Source of the DNA: DATEAV01 sp964513155
GTDB lineage: Bacteria > Chloroflexota > Anaerolineae > Anaerolineales > E44-bin32
Assembly: GCA_964513155.1 (NCBI GenBank)
Contig: CAZEMA010000065.1
Coordinates: forward strand, 1 to 14,070
Direction: 5' to 3'
DNA length: 14,070 bases
Shown here: one piece after another, positions 1 through 6,642 of the stretch
Layout: each line of letters begins with the position of its first letter
Numbering within the stretch: position 1 is the stretch's first letter
Translations under genes and position numbers: made by a program
The notes under the pieces: model-generated
The model's database searches: none
What the model saw: only the letters and a program-made list of their open reading frames with translations
Told to the model about the DNA's origin: nothing

Positions 1-62
1 GACCATGGACGACGGACCACGGACCACACACCATCGTCCATGGTCCGTGGTCCATCGTCCGA
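1..62. repeat. Heptanucleotide-periodic inverted repeat
   Basis: The sequence reads as 7-base units: GGACGAC, GGACCAC, GGACCAC, ACACCAT, CGTCCAT, GGTCCGT, GGTCCAT, CGTCCGA. Halfway through, the polarity flips from GGACCAY-type to its complement. This gives a perfect 13-bp inverted repeat (14-26 with 41-53, loop 27-40). It lies 4 bases past the stop of the minus-strand AIM24 gene, so the RNA hairpin could also end or protect that transcript, although no U-tract follows. Short GGACCATGG/GGACGATGG heptads are, to my recollection, scattered in some Chloroflexota genomes; that link is an inference. The array may continue left of the window. Confidence 0.75.
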
Positions 63-66
63 TCTT

Positions 67-831
67 CTATCTCCCGCTGATCAGGCCCCCCAGGATGTTC
101 CCCCCAAGCCCGGCCACGCCTTTGCGCTCGTCGGTGCGGTGGAAGCGTGCAGCCGCGATCACGCGATCGGCCAGGCGGGAGAAAGGCAGGCTCTGCAGGT
201 AGACCTTGCCGGGGCCGGTCATGCGGGCAAAGAAGAGGCCCTCGCCACCGAAAAGGACATTGGTGAAGCCACCGACGAACTGGATGTCGTAATCGACGGT
301 CGGGGCGAAGGCCACCAGGCATCCGGTATCCACGCGCAAGGTTTCTCCCGACGCCAGCTCCTTCTCGATGATCGTGCCGCCGGCGTGGACGAAGGCCAAC
401 CCGTTTCCCTTCAAGCGTTGCAGGATGAAGCCCTCACCGCCGAAAATGCCGGCGCCGAGGCGTTTGTTGAAGGCGATCTCGATCTCGATACCGGCCGCGG
501 CGCAGAGGAAGGAGTCCTTCTGGCACAGGAAGGTACCGCCGAGCGCCGTCAGGTCGAGAGGGATGATCTTGCCAGGAAACGGGGCGGCGAAGGCGGCGCG
601 ACGCTTGTCGCGGCCCTGGTTGAGGAAGGTCGTGATGAAGAATGACTCGCCGGTGACCATACGGCTCAGGCCTTTGAGCAACCCGCCGCCGGTCGACGTC
701 TGCATCTCGATGCCGTCCTCTAGGTAGGTCATCGCGCCGACCTCGGCGCGCACACCCTCGCCGGGGTCCAGTTCGATCTCGACCAACTGCATGTCGTCGC
801 CGAAGATCTCATAGCCGATCACGTCGCTCAT
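67..831 (-). CDS. AIM24/TIGR00266 family protein
   Basis: This 254-aa protein matches the TIGR00266/AIM24 family by its overall pattern. It has an N-terminal segment with GAMTYLEDGIEMQT (about residues 32-45), then a glycine-rich GGGLLKGLSRMVTGESFF stretch (48-65). Repeated beta-strand blocks follow (LDLTALGGTFLCQKDSFL; GAGIFGGEGFILQRL; TVDYDIQFVGGFTNVLFGGEGLFFARMTGPG), and it ends in the usual Gly-rich GLGGNILGGLISGR. The fold in this family is a double-stranded beta-helix-like (tryptophan-RNA-binding-attenuator-like) domain. Bacterial members have no agreed biochemical role, and the yeast AIM24 namesake is mitochondrial. There is no signal peptide or membrane helix. The ATG at 831 is preceded by GGAGA about 7 bases upstream on the coding strand, which supports this start. 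The length is normal for the family. It appears monocistronic: the gene to its right is 388 bp away on the same strand. Confidence 0.9.
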   Translation of the reverse strand: MSDVIGYEIFGDDMQLVEIELDPGEGVRAEVGAMTYLEDGIEMQTSTGGGLLKGLSRMVTGESFFITTFLNQGRDKRRAAFAAPFPGKIIPLDLTALGGTFLCQKDSFLCAAAGIEIEIAFNKRLGAGIFGGEGFILQRLKGNGLAFVHAGGTIIEKELASGETLRVDTGCLVAFAPTVDYDIQFVGGFTNVLFGGEGLFFARMTGPGKVYLQSLPFSRLADRVIAAARFHRTDERKGVAGLGGNILGGLISGR

Positions 832-1218
832 CGTGCAGTCTCCTCTCTGGATGGGGGTGGCTTGCCTGCCAAGGATACTACGAAACGCGGGGGCGGCGTA
901 AGGTGGTCAAGACGGGTCGCTCGTCCTGGTTGCCCAGGTAGGAACCATCGCGCCAGGCAGCGTAGATGGGACCCGCCGAGAAGATTGCGCCTTCCATGGG
1001 ATCCTCTGGAACGTGGCCTGCAGCCCGACCTTGTCGACCGCTTTTCGCGACCACGCGTGGGGGGTTGCAGCCACGGACGGTCATCCGAATGGCTCCTGCC
1101 CAGGCTTAAGCCAGGTCCGGCGGCGGCCCATGAGTGGGTGTCGCATGGGCTGCCTCACCCCCATGAGAATGTGCGGGTTCTCTCGGGTGTTACCAGGATC
1201 GGAGTGGGTTGAGGGAGG
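832..1218. other. Gene-free interval
   Basis: About 390 bases between two minus-strand genes. Short open frames here (862-1212 on plus, 878-1084 on minus) have arginine/proline-rich, low-conservation-looking translations. None has a convincing ribosome-binding site or recognisable domain. I see no tRNA, hairpin terminator or tandem repeat. The interval must carry the promoter of the AIM24 gene; a TAGTAT hexamer on minus at 880-875 is the only -10-like site I noticed, and it lacks a -35 at proper spacing. Confidence 0.5.
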
Positions 1219-1452
1219 TCATTCTTCGTCTTCCGAGGACCGTCGGGTGATGCGGCGCCATGCCCGGAAGCGGCGGGATTCTCTCTGTTGCGCGCGGGCG
1301 GCGCGGCGGCGCAGCAACAAGCCCACCCCGGCGAGGCTGGCGCCCAGCAGGAGCACCCGGACGTCAGCCTGGCTAGCAGAGAAGGTGACCAGGAAGACCG
1401 TCAGGGCGATCAATCCGAGGAGGATGAGGGCTGAGCCGGCGCGTGAAGCCAT
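1219..1452 (-). CDS. Small two-helix membrane protein
   Basis: This is a 77-aa protein starting at the internal ATG at 1452. The open frame extends to 1554, but that extension reads through a strong hairpin (1524-1554) and looks non-coding. Two hydrophobic segments are clear, about residues 7-24 (SALILLGLIALTVFLVTF) and 32-47 (RVLLLGASLAGVGLLL). They are joined by a short polar turn and followed by an Arg-rich cytoplasmic tail (RRRAARAQQRESRRFRAWRR) ending in acidic SSEDEE. By the positive-inside rule the C-terminus should be cytoplasmic and both helices span the membrane. A GGAGGGGG stretch lies about 13 bases before the ATG, which is longer than ideal. I do not recognise a named family. The hydrophobic/basic/acidic layout argues that the gene is real, but function is unknown. 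Confidence 0.65.
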   Translation of the reverse strand: MASRAGSALILLGLIALTVFLVTFSASQADVRVLLLGASLAGVGLLLRRRAARAQQRESRRFRAWRRITRRSSEDEE

Positions 1453-1523
1453 AGGTAAGAGTGAGCCCCCTCCATCACCAGCGGGGTGATGAAAGGCCGC
1501 CTTGCCCGGAGAAGGGAACCGAT

Positions 1524-1554
1524 GTGGTGGCTGGGGCTTCGCCCCAACCACCAC
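1524..1554. terminator. Strong GC hairpin, terminator-like, after ALDH gene
   Basis: The arms GTGGTGG (1524-1530) and CCACCAC (1548-1554) enclose TGGGGC (1532-1537) paired with GCCCCA (1541-1546). There is a single C/A mismatch and a 3-base loop. On the minus strand the apex reads GCGAAGC, a heptamer known to form an unusually stable DNA mini-hairpin. It lies about 70 bases beyond the stop of the ALDH gene on that gene's strand, so it is the natural candidate for its 3' end. There is no U-run, so intrinsic termination is not assured. It could instead be a REP-like or nucleoid-associated palindrome. Confidence 0.6.
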
Positions 1555-1622
1555 GTATACGAGTTCTTTCCAGGAAGCAGGGGTCTCTCATCACACTCCC
1601 AGGTGAAAGGGGCTCATGGCGT

Positions 1623-3218
1623 CTAGCGGATCAGGGTGTGAATCTGCTCGTGCATGTAGAGCGGCAGGTAGTAGTGGCCGCCGGCGTTCCTGCCGGTGGA
1701 GCCGGAGCCCTTCCAGCCACCGAAGGGTTGGAAGCCGGGCCAGGCGCCCGTCGTGGAGCCTTGAGGCCGGTTGGCGTAGGTCACGCCGGCTTCGATCCTG
1801 TCGAAAAACCACGCGGCTTCCTCTTCCGTACCGTAGAAGCCGGCTGTCAGGCCATACACGCTGTCGTTGGCCAGCTTCATGGCCTGCTCCAGGTTGGAGA
1901 CCGGATGGACCATCGTGATCGGTAGGAACATCTCGTGCTTCCACAGCCGGTGATCGGGGGGCACGTCGGCGGCGATCGTCGGCTGGCAGAAGAAGCCTTT
2001 GGCGAAGTCGCCCTTTCTGATCACCTTGCCGCCGGTCAGGATGGTCCCCGCCCGGCGCAGCTCGCGGGCGAAGCGTTGGAAGTCGGCATAGGAGTTCCGG
2101 TTGACCACGGGCCCCAGGTAGACGGCCCGATCGGTGGGATCGCCGATCGTCAGCCTCTCCGTCTCCGCAACCAGCCGGTCCACCAGCTTCTTGTAGACCG
2201 GGCGCTCGATGTAGATTCGCGAGTTAGCGGAGCACTTCTGGCCCTGCAGACCGAATGCGGAGCGGATGATGCCGATCGCCGCCCGGTCGAGGTCGGCGTG
2301 GCGGGAGACGATCGAGGGATTCTTGCCGCCCATCTCCAGAATCGTGGGCCGGGGGTAGCGGCCACTGGCGAAGGTGCGGTAGATCTGCATGCCGACGTCG
2401 TACGACCCGGTGAAGGTGATCCCGTCCACTGCGGGATTCTCGATCAGCTCCTGACCGATGGTGCTGCCCGGCCCGGTCACATAGTTGAAGACGCCCTCGG
2501 GCAGGCCCGCGTCGCGGAAGCACTCCGCGATCAGGCGGACCGTCCACGGCGTCTTGGTGGCCGGCTTCATGACGAGCGTGTTCCCGGCGACCAGGGCCGA
2601 ACCGGCCGGGCCGCCGGTCAAGGCCGAGGGGAAGTTGAACGGGCTGATGACGACCCAGACCCCATAGGGCCGGAGAACCGACGTGTTGCGGGCCTGGTAG
2701 CCCTTGAGCGGATCTTTGCCCATGGGCCGCGCGTAGCCGTTACTGGCCTCCATCTGACCACAGGCATAGCGAATCAGGTCCGCCGTCTCCGCCGCGTCGC
2801 CCAGTGCCTCCATGCGGTTCTTGCCAACCTCCAGGGCCATGACCACGCCAAACTCGTAGATGCGCTTGTCGATCAGATCGGCAGCCTTGCGCAGGAGGCG
2901 GACCCGTTCCTTCCACGAGGTGTGAGACCAATCGGGGAAGGCCTTGCGGGCCGCCGCCAGTGCCTGCTGGGCATGCTCCGCGGTGCCCTTCTGGAAGACC
3001 CCGAGCACCCAATCCTGGTTCACCGGCGAACGGTCCGAGAACTTCTCGCGGGCGCGCACTTCCTTGCCGCCGATGATCATGCCATGCTCCTGGCCCATCT
3101 GTCGCTTGACCTTGGCCAGGGCCCGCTCAAACCGGGTGTGCAGCTCCTCCGGCGGGCTGAACATGGTGGCGTAGGTGAGCTTAAAGGAAGAGCCTTTCTT
3201 CGACTTGCGGGTGGCCAT
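1623..3218 (-). CDS. Aldehyde dehydrogenase, P5C dehydrogenase type
   Basis: This 531-aa NAD(P)-dependent aldehyde dehydrogenase most resembles L-glutamate-gamma-semialdehyde (1-pyrroline-5-carboxylate) dehydrogenase, which oxidises the semialdehyde from proline breakdown to glutamate. Supporting signs are the N-terminal ATMFSPPEELHTRFERAL...MIIGGKEV region, PFNFP at 193-197, NTLVMKPA with cofactor Lys218, FTGSYDVG at 269-276, and LEMGGKNPS with general base Glu295. GLQGQKCSANSR carries catalytic Cys329, and the C-terminus FGGWKGSGSTGRNAGGHYYL is of P5CDH style. Length fits the stand-alone RocA/PruA class (about 515-540). The start is the ATG at 3218, with GGAGG 8 bases upstream; the open frame back to 3449 is promoter region. 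No proline dehydrogenase or ornithine/arginine gene is adjacent, so the substrate is inferred from sequence only. A related semialdehyde is possible. Confidence 0.9.
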   Translation of the reverse strand: MATRKSKKGSSFKLTYATMFSPPEELHTRFERALAKVKRQMGQEHGMIIGGKEVRAREKFSDRSPVNQDWVLGVFQKGTAEHAQQALAAARKAFPDWSHTSWKERVRLLRKAADLIDKRIYEFGVVMALEVGKNRMEALGDAAETADLIRYACGQMEASNGYARPMGKDPLKGYQARNTSVLRPYGVWVVISPFNFPSALTGGPAGSALVAGNTLVMKPATKTPWTVRLIAECFRDAGLPEGVFNYVTGPGSTIGQELIENPAVDGITFTGSYDVGMQIYRTFASGRYPRPTILEMGGKNPSIVSRHADLDRAAIGIIRSAFGLQGQKCSANSRIYIERPVYKKLVDRLVAETERLTIGDPTDRAVYLGPVVNRNSYADFQRFARELRRAGTILTGGKVIRKGDFAKGFFCQPTIAADVPPDHRLWKHEMFLPITMVHPVSNLEQAMKLANDSVYGLTAGFYGTEEEAAWFFDRIEAGVTYANRPQGSTTGAWPGFQPFGGWKGSGSTGRNAGGHYYLPLYMHEQIHTLIR

Positions 3219-3492
3219 GCCTGGAACCTCCTGAAAGGGTATCCGGAACAGCGGGTGCGGTCCGTTGTTGAACGAGGCGGCCGAGGGCATGTGGACGCCT
3301 CGGATTGGGGGAGTGGCTTGAGACGCAGGTAGGCGGCTGAGGGCGAACAAGATCCGGGACGACGCCGGCAGACCGCCAGACCAGCCTGCGATCAAGTATA
3401 GTCGCATCACTCGCCGCCGTCGAGGGGGCGTTGTATACTGACGCTGCAAACATGGTCGGACCAGTACGGAACGGAACGCATGAGGCAGCCCC
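3219..3492. promoter_or_regulatory. Divergent promoter region, ALDH / phosphatase-like gene
   Basis: This 274-bp interval lies between the divergent ALDH gene and the phosphatase-like gene. A TATACT hexamer lies on minus at 3400-3395, facing the ALDH gene. An identical TATACT lies on plus at 3434-3439, facing the phosphatase-like gene and about 54 bases from its start. Neither has a good -35 at 16-18 bases, so they are -10 candidates only. The minus one would give a roughly 170-nt ALDH leader. The AT-richer patch 3391-3440 stands out locally. No palindromic operator was found. Confidence 0.35.
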
Positions 3493-3930
3493 TTGACCTG
3501 GGTTCACGAGGCGATCTATGCCGGGGGAGGGGATCACATCCCGGCGACCTGGCAGGACTTCGCCGGGCAGACCGGCATCACGGCTGTGGTTCATCTCCGG
3601 CCGGGCAATCCGGATTCTTTTCGGGGCGTCGCCCCGAAGGCATTCCTGTGGATCAACCTTGAGGCCGAAGAGCAGGTGGGAGTCGACGAACGCTGGCTGG
3701 CCGGGAGCTTTGTGATGGACTGTCTGGCGGGAGGACACAGGGTGCTCCTGCACAGCAGCCTGGGGCGGCACCGCGCCCGCTGGGCCTATGTCGCCTATTG
3801 CATCTGCTCGGGGCGCAGCGTTCGGGCGGCCTTGCGTGAGGCGGCCGAGAAACCCTGGCTTGCGCCCTACCACACCGACGTCGCCGCCTGGGAGGCGTTC
3901 GCTGAGGCGGTTCGAGCGCGGGAGGCATGA
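3493..3930 (+). CDS. Dual-specificity phosphatase-like protein, Cys replaced
   Basis: This 145-aa protein has the layout of a small cysteine-dependent tyrosine/dual-specificity phosphatase. An early strand carries GITAVVHLRPGNP (28-40), where family members have 'I..VI.L', then FLWINLEAEEQVGVD (51-65). A helix (DERWLAGSFVMDCLAGG) leads into the P-loop VLLHSSLGRHRAR (84-96), and a helical C-terminus follows. The usual active-site signature is HCxxGxxR. Here it reads H87-S88-S89-L90-G91-R92-H93-R94, so the nucleophilic Cys is Ser (AGC codon, one base from TGC) while His, Gly and Arg are intact. It should bind phosphate but not act as a classical Cys phosphatase, so it is a likely pseudophosphatase or phosphate sensor. 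The start is a TTG at 3493 with GAGG 7 bases upstream; an ATG at 3480 is in another frame. Its stop is 9 bases from the next start, with the AGGAGG in between. Confidence 0.75.
   Translation: MTWVHEAIYAGGGDHIPATWQDFAGQTGITAVVHLRPGNPDSFRGVAPKAFLWINLEAEEQVGVDERWLAGSFVMDCLAGGHRVLLHSSLGRHRARWAYVAYCICSGRSVRAALREAAEKPWLAPYHTDVAAWEAFAEAVRAREA
3620..3638. repeat. Intragenic 8-bp palindrome with 3-nt loop
   Basis: TTCGGGGC (3620-3627), GTC loop, GCCCCGAA (3631-3638). It is a perfect stem within the phosphatase-like gene, encoding SFRGVAPKA. Its core GGGGC-n-TC-GCCCC matches the core of the hairpin at 1533-1545 with one base changed in the loop. It may be a small dispersed palindrome or chance in GC-rich DNA. 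Confidence 0.5.
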
Positions 3931-3939
3931 GGAGGAGCC

Positions 3940-4716
3940 ATGCTGTTTGACAAGTCTGTGTATGTGGGGATTGACCCGACTGCAGGCGTCCGCCCGATGC
4001 ACTACGCCGTGCTCGATCACGACCTGAGGCTGGTGTCCCTGAACAAGGGTGACCTGGAGGCGGTGCTGGCTTTCGTCGGCGGCCTGGAGGCGGCCGTGGT
4101 CGCCGTGGACGCACCCCAGTCCCCGAATCAGCGGCGGATGCTCGAGGCCGAGGTGCGGCGACGGTTCAATCTGGCGCCGAATGGGCGCAGCTGGGGACAG
4201 TGGAAGGTGTGCGAGTACGAGCTCCGCCGCCGCAATATCCGCCTCTACAACACGCCGGACCGGGAGGAGGACGCCCCCAAGTGGATCCGCACGGGGTTCT
4301 CGCTCTACCGGAGGCTTTCGGGTATGGGGTATGGCTTCTTCGTGCGTGGGGAGGAGGCCCGACCCAGGACCATGCTCGAGGTTCACCCGCACGCTTGCTA
4401 TGCCGTGCTCCTGGGGCACCGGCCATTCCTGAAGCGGACTCTGGAGGGTCGGCTCCAGCGGCAGCTGGTCCTGTACCTGCAAGGGATCGACATCTCGGAT
4501 CCGCTGAAGGTGCTGGAAGAGATCACCCGGCATCACCTGTTGCGGGGCGAATTGCCCCTGGAAGGCCTGTGCGACCATGACGAGCTCGATGCGCTGGCGG
4601 CCGCCTACTGTGCCTACCTGGTTGGGTGCAAGCCGGAACGGGTGTGCCAAGTGGGCGAAGAGCAAGAGGGGCTGATTACGCTGCCGGTGAAGGAGCTACA
4701 GGACTTCTACAGCTAG
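3940..4716 (+). CDS. DUF429 family protein, RNase H-like fold
   Basis: This 258-aa protein has the DUF429 (predicted RNase H-like nuclease) pattern. The first strand YVGIDPTAG (8-16) carries Asp12. VVAVDAPQSP (53-62) carries Asp57, followed by the long variable region that includes RRFNLAPNGRSWGQWKVCEYELRRRNIRLYNTP. MLEVHPHACYAVLLG (145-159) carries Glu147 and His149, and CDHDELDALAAAYCAYLVG (211-229) carries Asp214/Glu215/Asp217. These acidic residues sit where RNase-H-fold enzymes bind metal; activity has not been settled for the family. There is no signal peptide or membrane helix. Start is the ATG at 3940 with AGGAGG directly upstream, immediately after the stop of the phosphatase-like gene, so the two are almost certainly co-transcribed and translationally coupled. 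It converges on the corrinoid-protein gene, 74 bp away. Confidence 0.85.
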   Translation: MLFDKSVYVGIDPTAGVRPMHYAVLDHDLRLVSLNKGDLEAVLAFVGGLEAAVVAVDAPQSPNQRRMLEAEVRRRFNLAPNGRSWGQWKVCEYELRRRNIRLYNTPDREEDAPKWIRTGFSLYRRLSGMGYGFFVRGEEARPRTMLEVHPHACYAVLLGHRPFLKRTLEGRLQRQLVLYLQGIDISDPLKVLEEITRHHLLRGELPLEGLCDHDELDALAAAYCAYLVGCKPERVCQVGEEQEGLITLPVKELQDFYS

Positions 4717-4738
4717 ACCGGATGGTCGGAAGAACCAG

Positions 4739-4789
4739 GACGGCGCCCGGGGCGGAACGGTGTGCCGTCTCGGCAAGATGCGCCGCATC
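4739..4789. terminator. Possible hairpins between convergent genes
   Basis: Two short inverted repeats lie in the 74-bp convergent gap. One is GACGGC (4739-4744) with GCCGTC (4764-4769). The other is GATGCG-C-CGCATC (4777-4789), ending 2 bases before the stop codon of the corrinoid gene. Either could help end the two facing transcripts. Neither has a U-tract, so this is a weak call. Confidence 0.3.
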
Positions 4790-4790
4790 C

Positions 4791-5441
4791 CTATTGCTGA
4801 CGAGAGCACAAGCGCTCACAGAGGCGTACGGCCGCGACGGCGTCTACGCCGTGAGCGTCGACACCCATGGCCTCGGCCAGGTCCGGGGTCGTGCAAGCCC
4901 CGCCGATCACAATCCTCGCCTGGCCGCGCAGGCCGGCTTCGCTGAGTGCCTCGACTGTCGCCCGTAGTTGCTGCACCATTGGTGTGAGCAGCACGGAGAG
5001 TCCGACAACCTCCGCCTTGGTCCGGCGCGCTTCGTCGACGATGCGCTGGGCAGGAACGTCGGCTCCCAGGTCCACGACCTCAAAGCCCGCAGCCCGCAGC
5101 ATGGTGCCGACCAGGTTCTTGCCGATGTCGTGAATGTCACCCTTCACGGTCGCCAAGAGAATGGTGCCCTTGCCCAGGTGGCTTGTCTTCTCCAGAAGCG
5201 ATGTCAGGGGCACCAGGCCCGCCTTCATCACCTCGCCGGCCAGGACCAACTCCGTCAGGTAGTAGTCGCCGGCCTCAAAACGATCCCCCACGACCCGCAT
5301 TCCGGCACTGAGACCCTGGTCCAGGACCGCCACCGGTTCAACCCCGGCGGCGAGCGCCTCGCGAACTCGCGCCGCCACATCGTCGATCTCTAGATTGGCG
5401 ACCGCATCCAACACGCGTCCGATAACCTCGGCCTGGTTCAT
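4791..5441 (-). CDS. Corrinoid (B12-binding) methyl-carrier protein
   Basis: This 216-aa protein is of the MtaC/MtbC/MttC type, which carries a methyl group on cobalamin between two methyltransferases. The N-terminal helical cap domain (1-90) includes GLSAGMRVVGDRFEAGDYYLTELVLAGEVMKAGL. The Rossmann-like B12 domain (91-216) includes the signature GDIHDIGKNLV, with His104 as the cobalt ligand in D-x-H-x-x-G. It also has SVLLT (149-153) and the GGA loop at 180-182, both cofactor contacts. Length is typical for stand-alone corrinoid proteins (205-220 aa). The start is the ATG at 5441, with GGAGG about 6 bases upstream; the nine extra upstream codons are not needed. It sits 31 bp downstream of the URO-D methyltransferase gene on the same strand, so the pair forms an operon. 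Cytoplasmic. Confidence 0.93.
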   Translation of the reverse strand: MNQAEVIGRVLDAVANLEIDDVAARVREALAAGVEPVAVLDQGLSAGMRVVGDRFEAGDYYLTELVLAGEVMKAGLVPLTSLLEKTSHLGKGTILLATVKGDIHDIGKNLVGTMLRAAGFEVVDLGADVPAQRIVDEARRTKAEVVGLSVLLTPMVQQLRATVEALSEAGLRGQARIVIGGACTTPDLAEAMGVDAHGVDAVAAVRLCERLCSRQQ

Positions 5442-5472
5442 CGCGCACCTCCGGATGGTGGAGAGCAATCGA

Positions 5473-6642
5473 TCAGTCTAGTGCCAGCGGATAGGTACCG
5501 TAGCGATGGGTGGACTCGATCATCCAGCGGCTGTTCTCGACCTTGACCGCGTTGTGAGAGTTGGTCATCGCCATGATGAAGCCGCCGTTCTTGGCGGAGG
5601 CCCGCAGCGCGGACTTGACCGCCTCCTCGACCTCCTGGCGTGTTCCTTGACTCATCACATGGGAGATGTCCAGATTGCCGAAGAGGCACATCCGGCCCCC
5701 GACGCGCCTCTTGACTTCGGCCAAGTCGACCCCGGCTGTCGGCTCCAGGGAGTGTACGCCGTCGAAGCCCCATTGAACGAACAGGTCCAGCAGCTGATTG
5801 ACGTTGCCGCAGGAGTGGATGATGATCTTCAGACTGCGCTGATGGGCCGTCTCGGTGACGCGCCGCAGGCTGGGTCCGAAGAACTCGTCCAGCACGCGCG
5901 GCGAGGTTTGCGGGCCGCTCTTGTATCCCATGTCGTCCGAATAGACGAAGGCGGGCAGCCCAGCATCTGCCACCGCGTGGATGGTCGCGTGGTAGAGGCT
6001 CTCGTAGTATTCCACCATCCGTCGCACGAAGTCGGGGTTGCGGCGCAGCGTGACGGCAAAGGCCGGCAAGCCCATGACCTGGGTGGCGGTCTCCCACAAC
6101 CCAGAGAACAGACTGCCCATCAGGTAGATGCGGTCGCCGTAGCGGCGCTGCAGATCGGCGAAGACGCGGTGGATCGTCTTGTAGAAGCGGTCTGGGTCGG
6201 GATGGGGCCAGGCGTCCCAGGCTTCCGGAGAGGTGAGCAGGCCCCCCCGGTACATGGGTGTGTCCATGTTTCCATCAGGATCGGCGACCAGATCGTAGAG
6301 CTTGCCGTAGAGGTCCGTGGCCTGCCGGTTGCCGCGCAGGTTGAAGATGGCGGAGTACATCAGCCAGGAACAGTCATAGTCCAAGGCAATGTCGGCTTCG
6401 ATCTTCTTGGCCATGAACTTCTCAAACTCGTGCCGGAACCAGCCTGAACTGTTGGCCAGCGGGGCAGCCACTCCGAAAAGCGCGCCGGTCAGGCCTTGTT
6501 GGAGGAGACGGAGCGGCACAGCCTGGTCCTCTTCGCCCAGAATCTCGTAGATCTGATTCTGCTCCTCATTGCATGAGAAGACGGGGACGCGGTCAGGTTG
6601 CTGCAAGTTGAGCGCGGCGATGGTCCGTTCATGGCGGTTCAT
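5473..6642 (-). CDS. URO-D family corrinoid methyltransferase
   Basis: This 389-aa protein is of the uroporphyrinogen-decarboxylase superfamily, in the branch that moves methyl groups to or from corrinoid proteins (MtaA/MtbA, CmuA and O-demethylase type), not haem synthesis. Seen are RTIAALNLQQPDRVPVF at the N-terminus, VYSDDMGYKSGPQTSP (233-248), and IIIHSCGNVNQLLDLF (273-288), where His276 and Cys278 make the H-x-C zinc motif. SLEPTAGVDLAEVKRRVG (298-315), LFGNLDISHVM (320-330) and a C-terminal GGFIMAMTNSHNAVKVEN (353-370) follow. MtaA/MtbA enzymes have a third-ligand Cys in the last region; here it is SHN, with His363 available. Start ATG 6642 has GGAGG 5 bases upstream. The order methyltransferase then corrinoid carrier is the same as in the fused protein CmuA. 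Substrate unknown; an O- or N-methyl compound is possible. No MtbB/MttB-type partner is present in the window. Confidence 0.88.
   Translation of the reverse strand: MNRHERTIAALNLQQPDRVPVFSCNEEQNQIYEILGEEDQAVPLRLLQQGLTGALFGVAAPLANSSGWFRHEFEKFMAKKIEADIALDYDCSWLMYSAIFNLRGNRQATDLYGKLYDLVADPDGNMDTPMYRGGLLTSPEAWDAWPHPDPDRFYKTIHRVFADLQRRYGDRIYLMGSLFSGLWETATQVMGLPAFAVTLRRNPDFVRRMVEYYESLYHATIHAVADAGLPAFVYSDDMGYKSGPQTSPRVLDEFFGPSLRRVTETAHQRSLKIIIHSCGNVNQLLDLFVQWGFDGVHSLEPTAGVDLAEVKRRVGGRMCLFGNLDISHVMSQGTRQEVEEAVKSALRASAKNGGFIMAMTNSHNAVKVENSRWMIESTHRYGTYPLALD

Noticed and set aside
878..1084. 68-aa open frame on minus in the gene-free interval
   Set aside because: No ribosome-binding site, no hydrophobic or domain pattern, and composition similar to non-coding shadow frames.
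1935..3332. 465-aa open frame on plus opposite the aldehyde dehydrogenase
   Set aside because: Antisense shadow of a gene with complete catalytic motifs; no ribosome-binding site or recognisable fold.
3219..3449. N-terminal extension of the aldehyde dehydrogenase to 608 aa
   Set aside because: The ATG at 3218 has a GGAGG at ideal spacing and yields the usual family N-terminus; the extension covers -10-like promoter sequence.
3181..4665. 494-aa open frame on minus opposite the DUF429 and phosphatase-like genes
   Set aside because: It runs antisense to two genes with clear motifs and ribosome-binding sites. Its translation is His/Arg/Pro-rich without domain features, typical of a GC-driven shadow.
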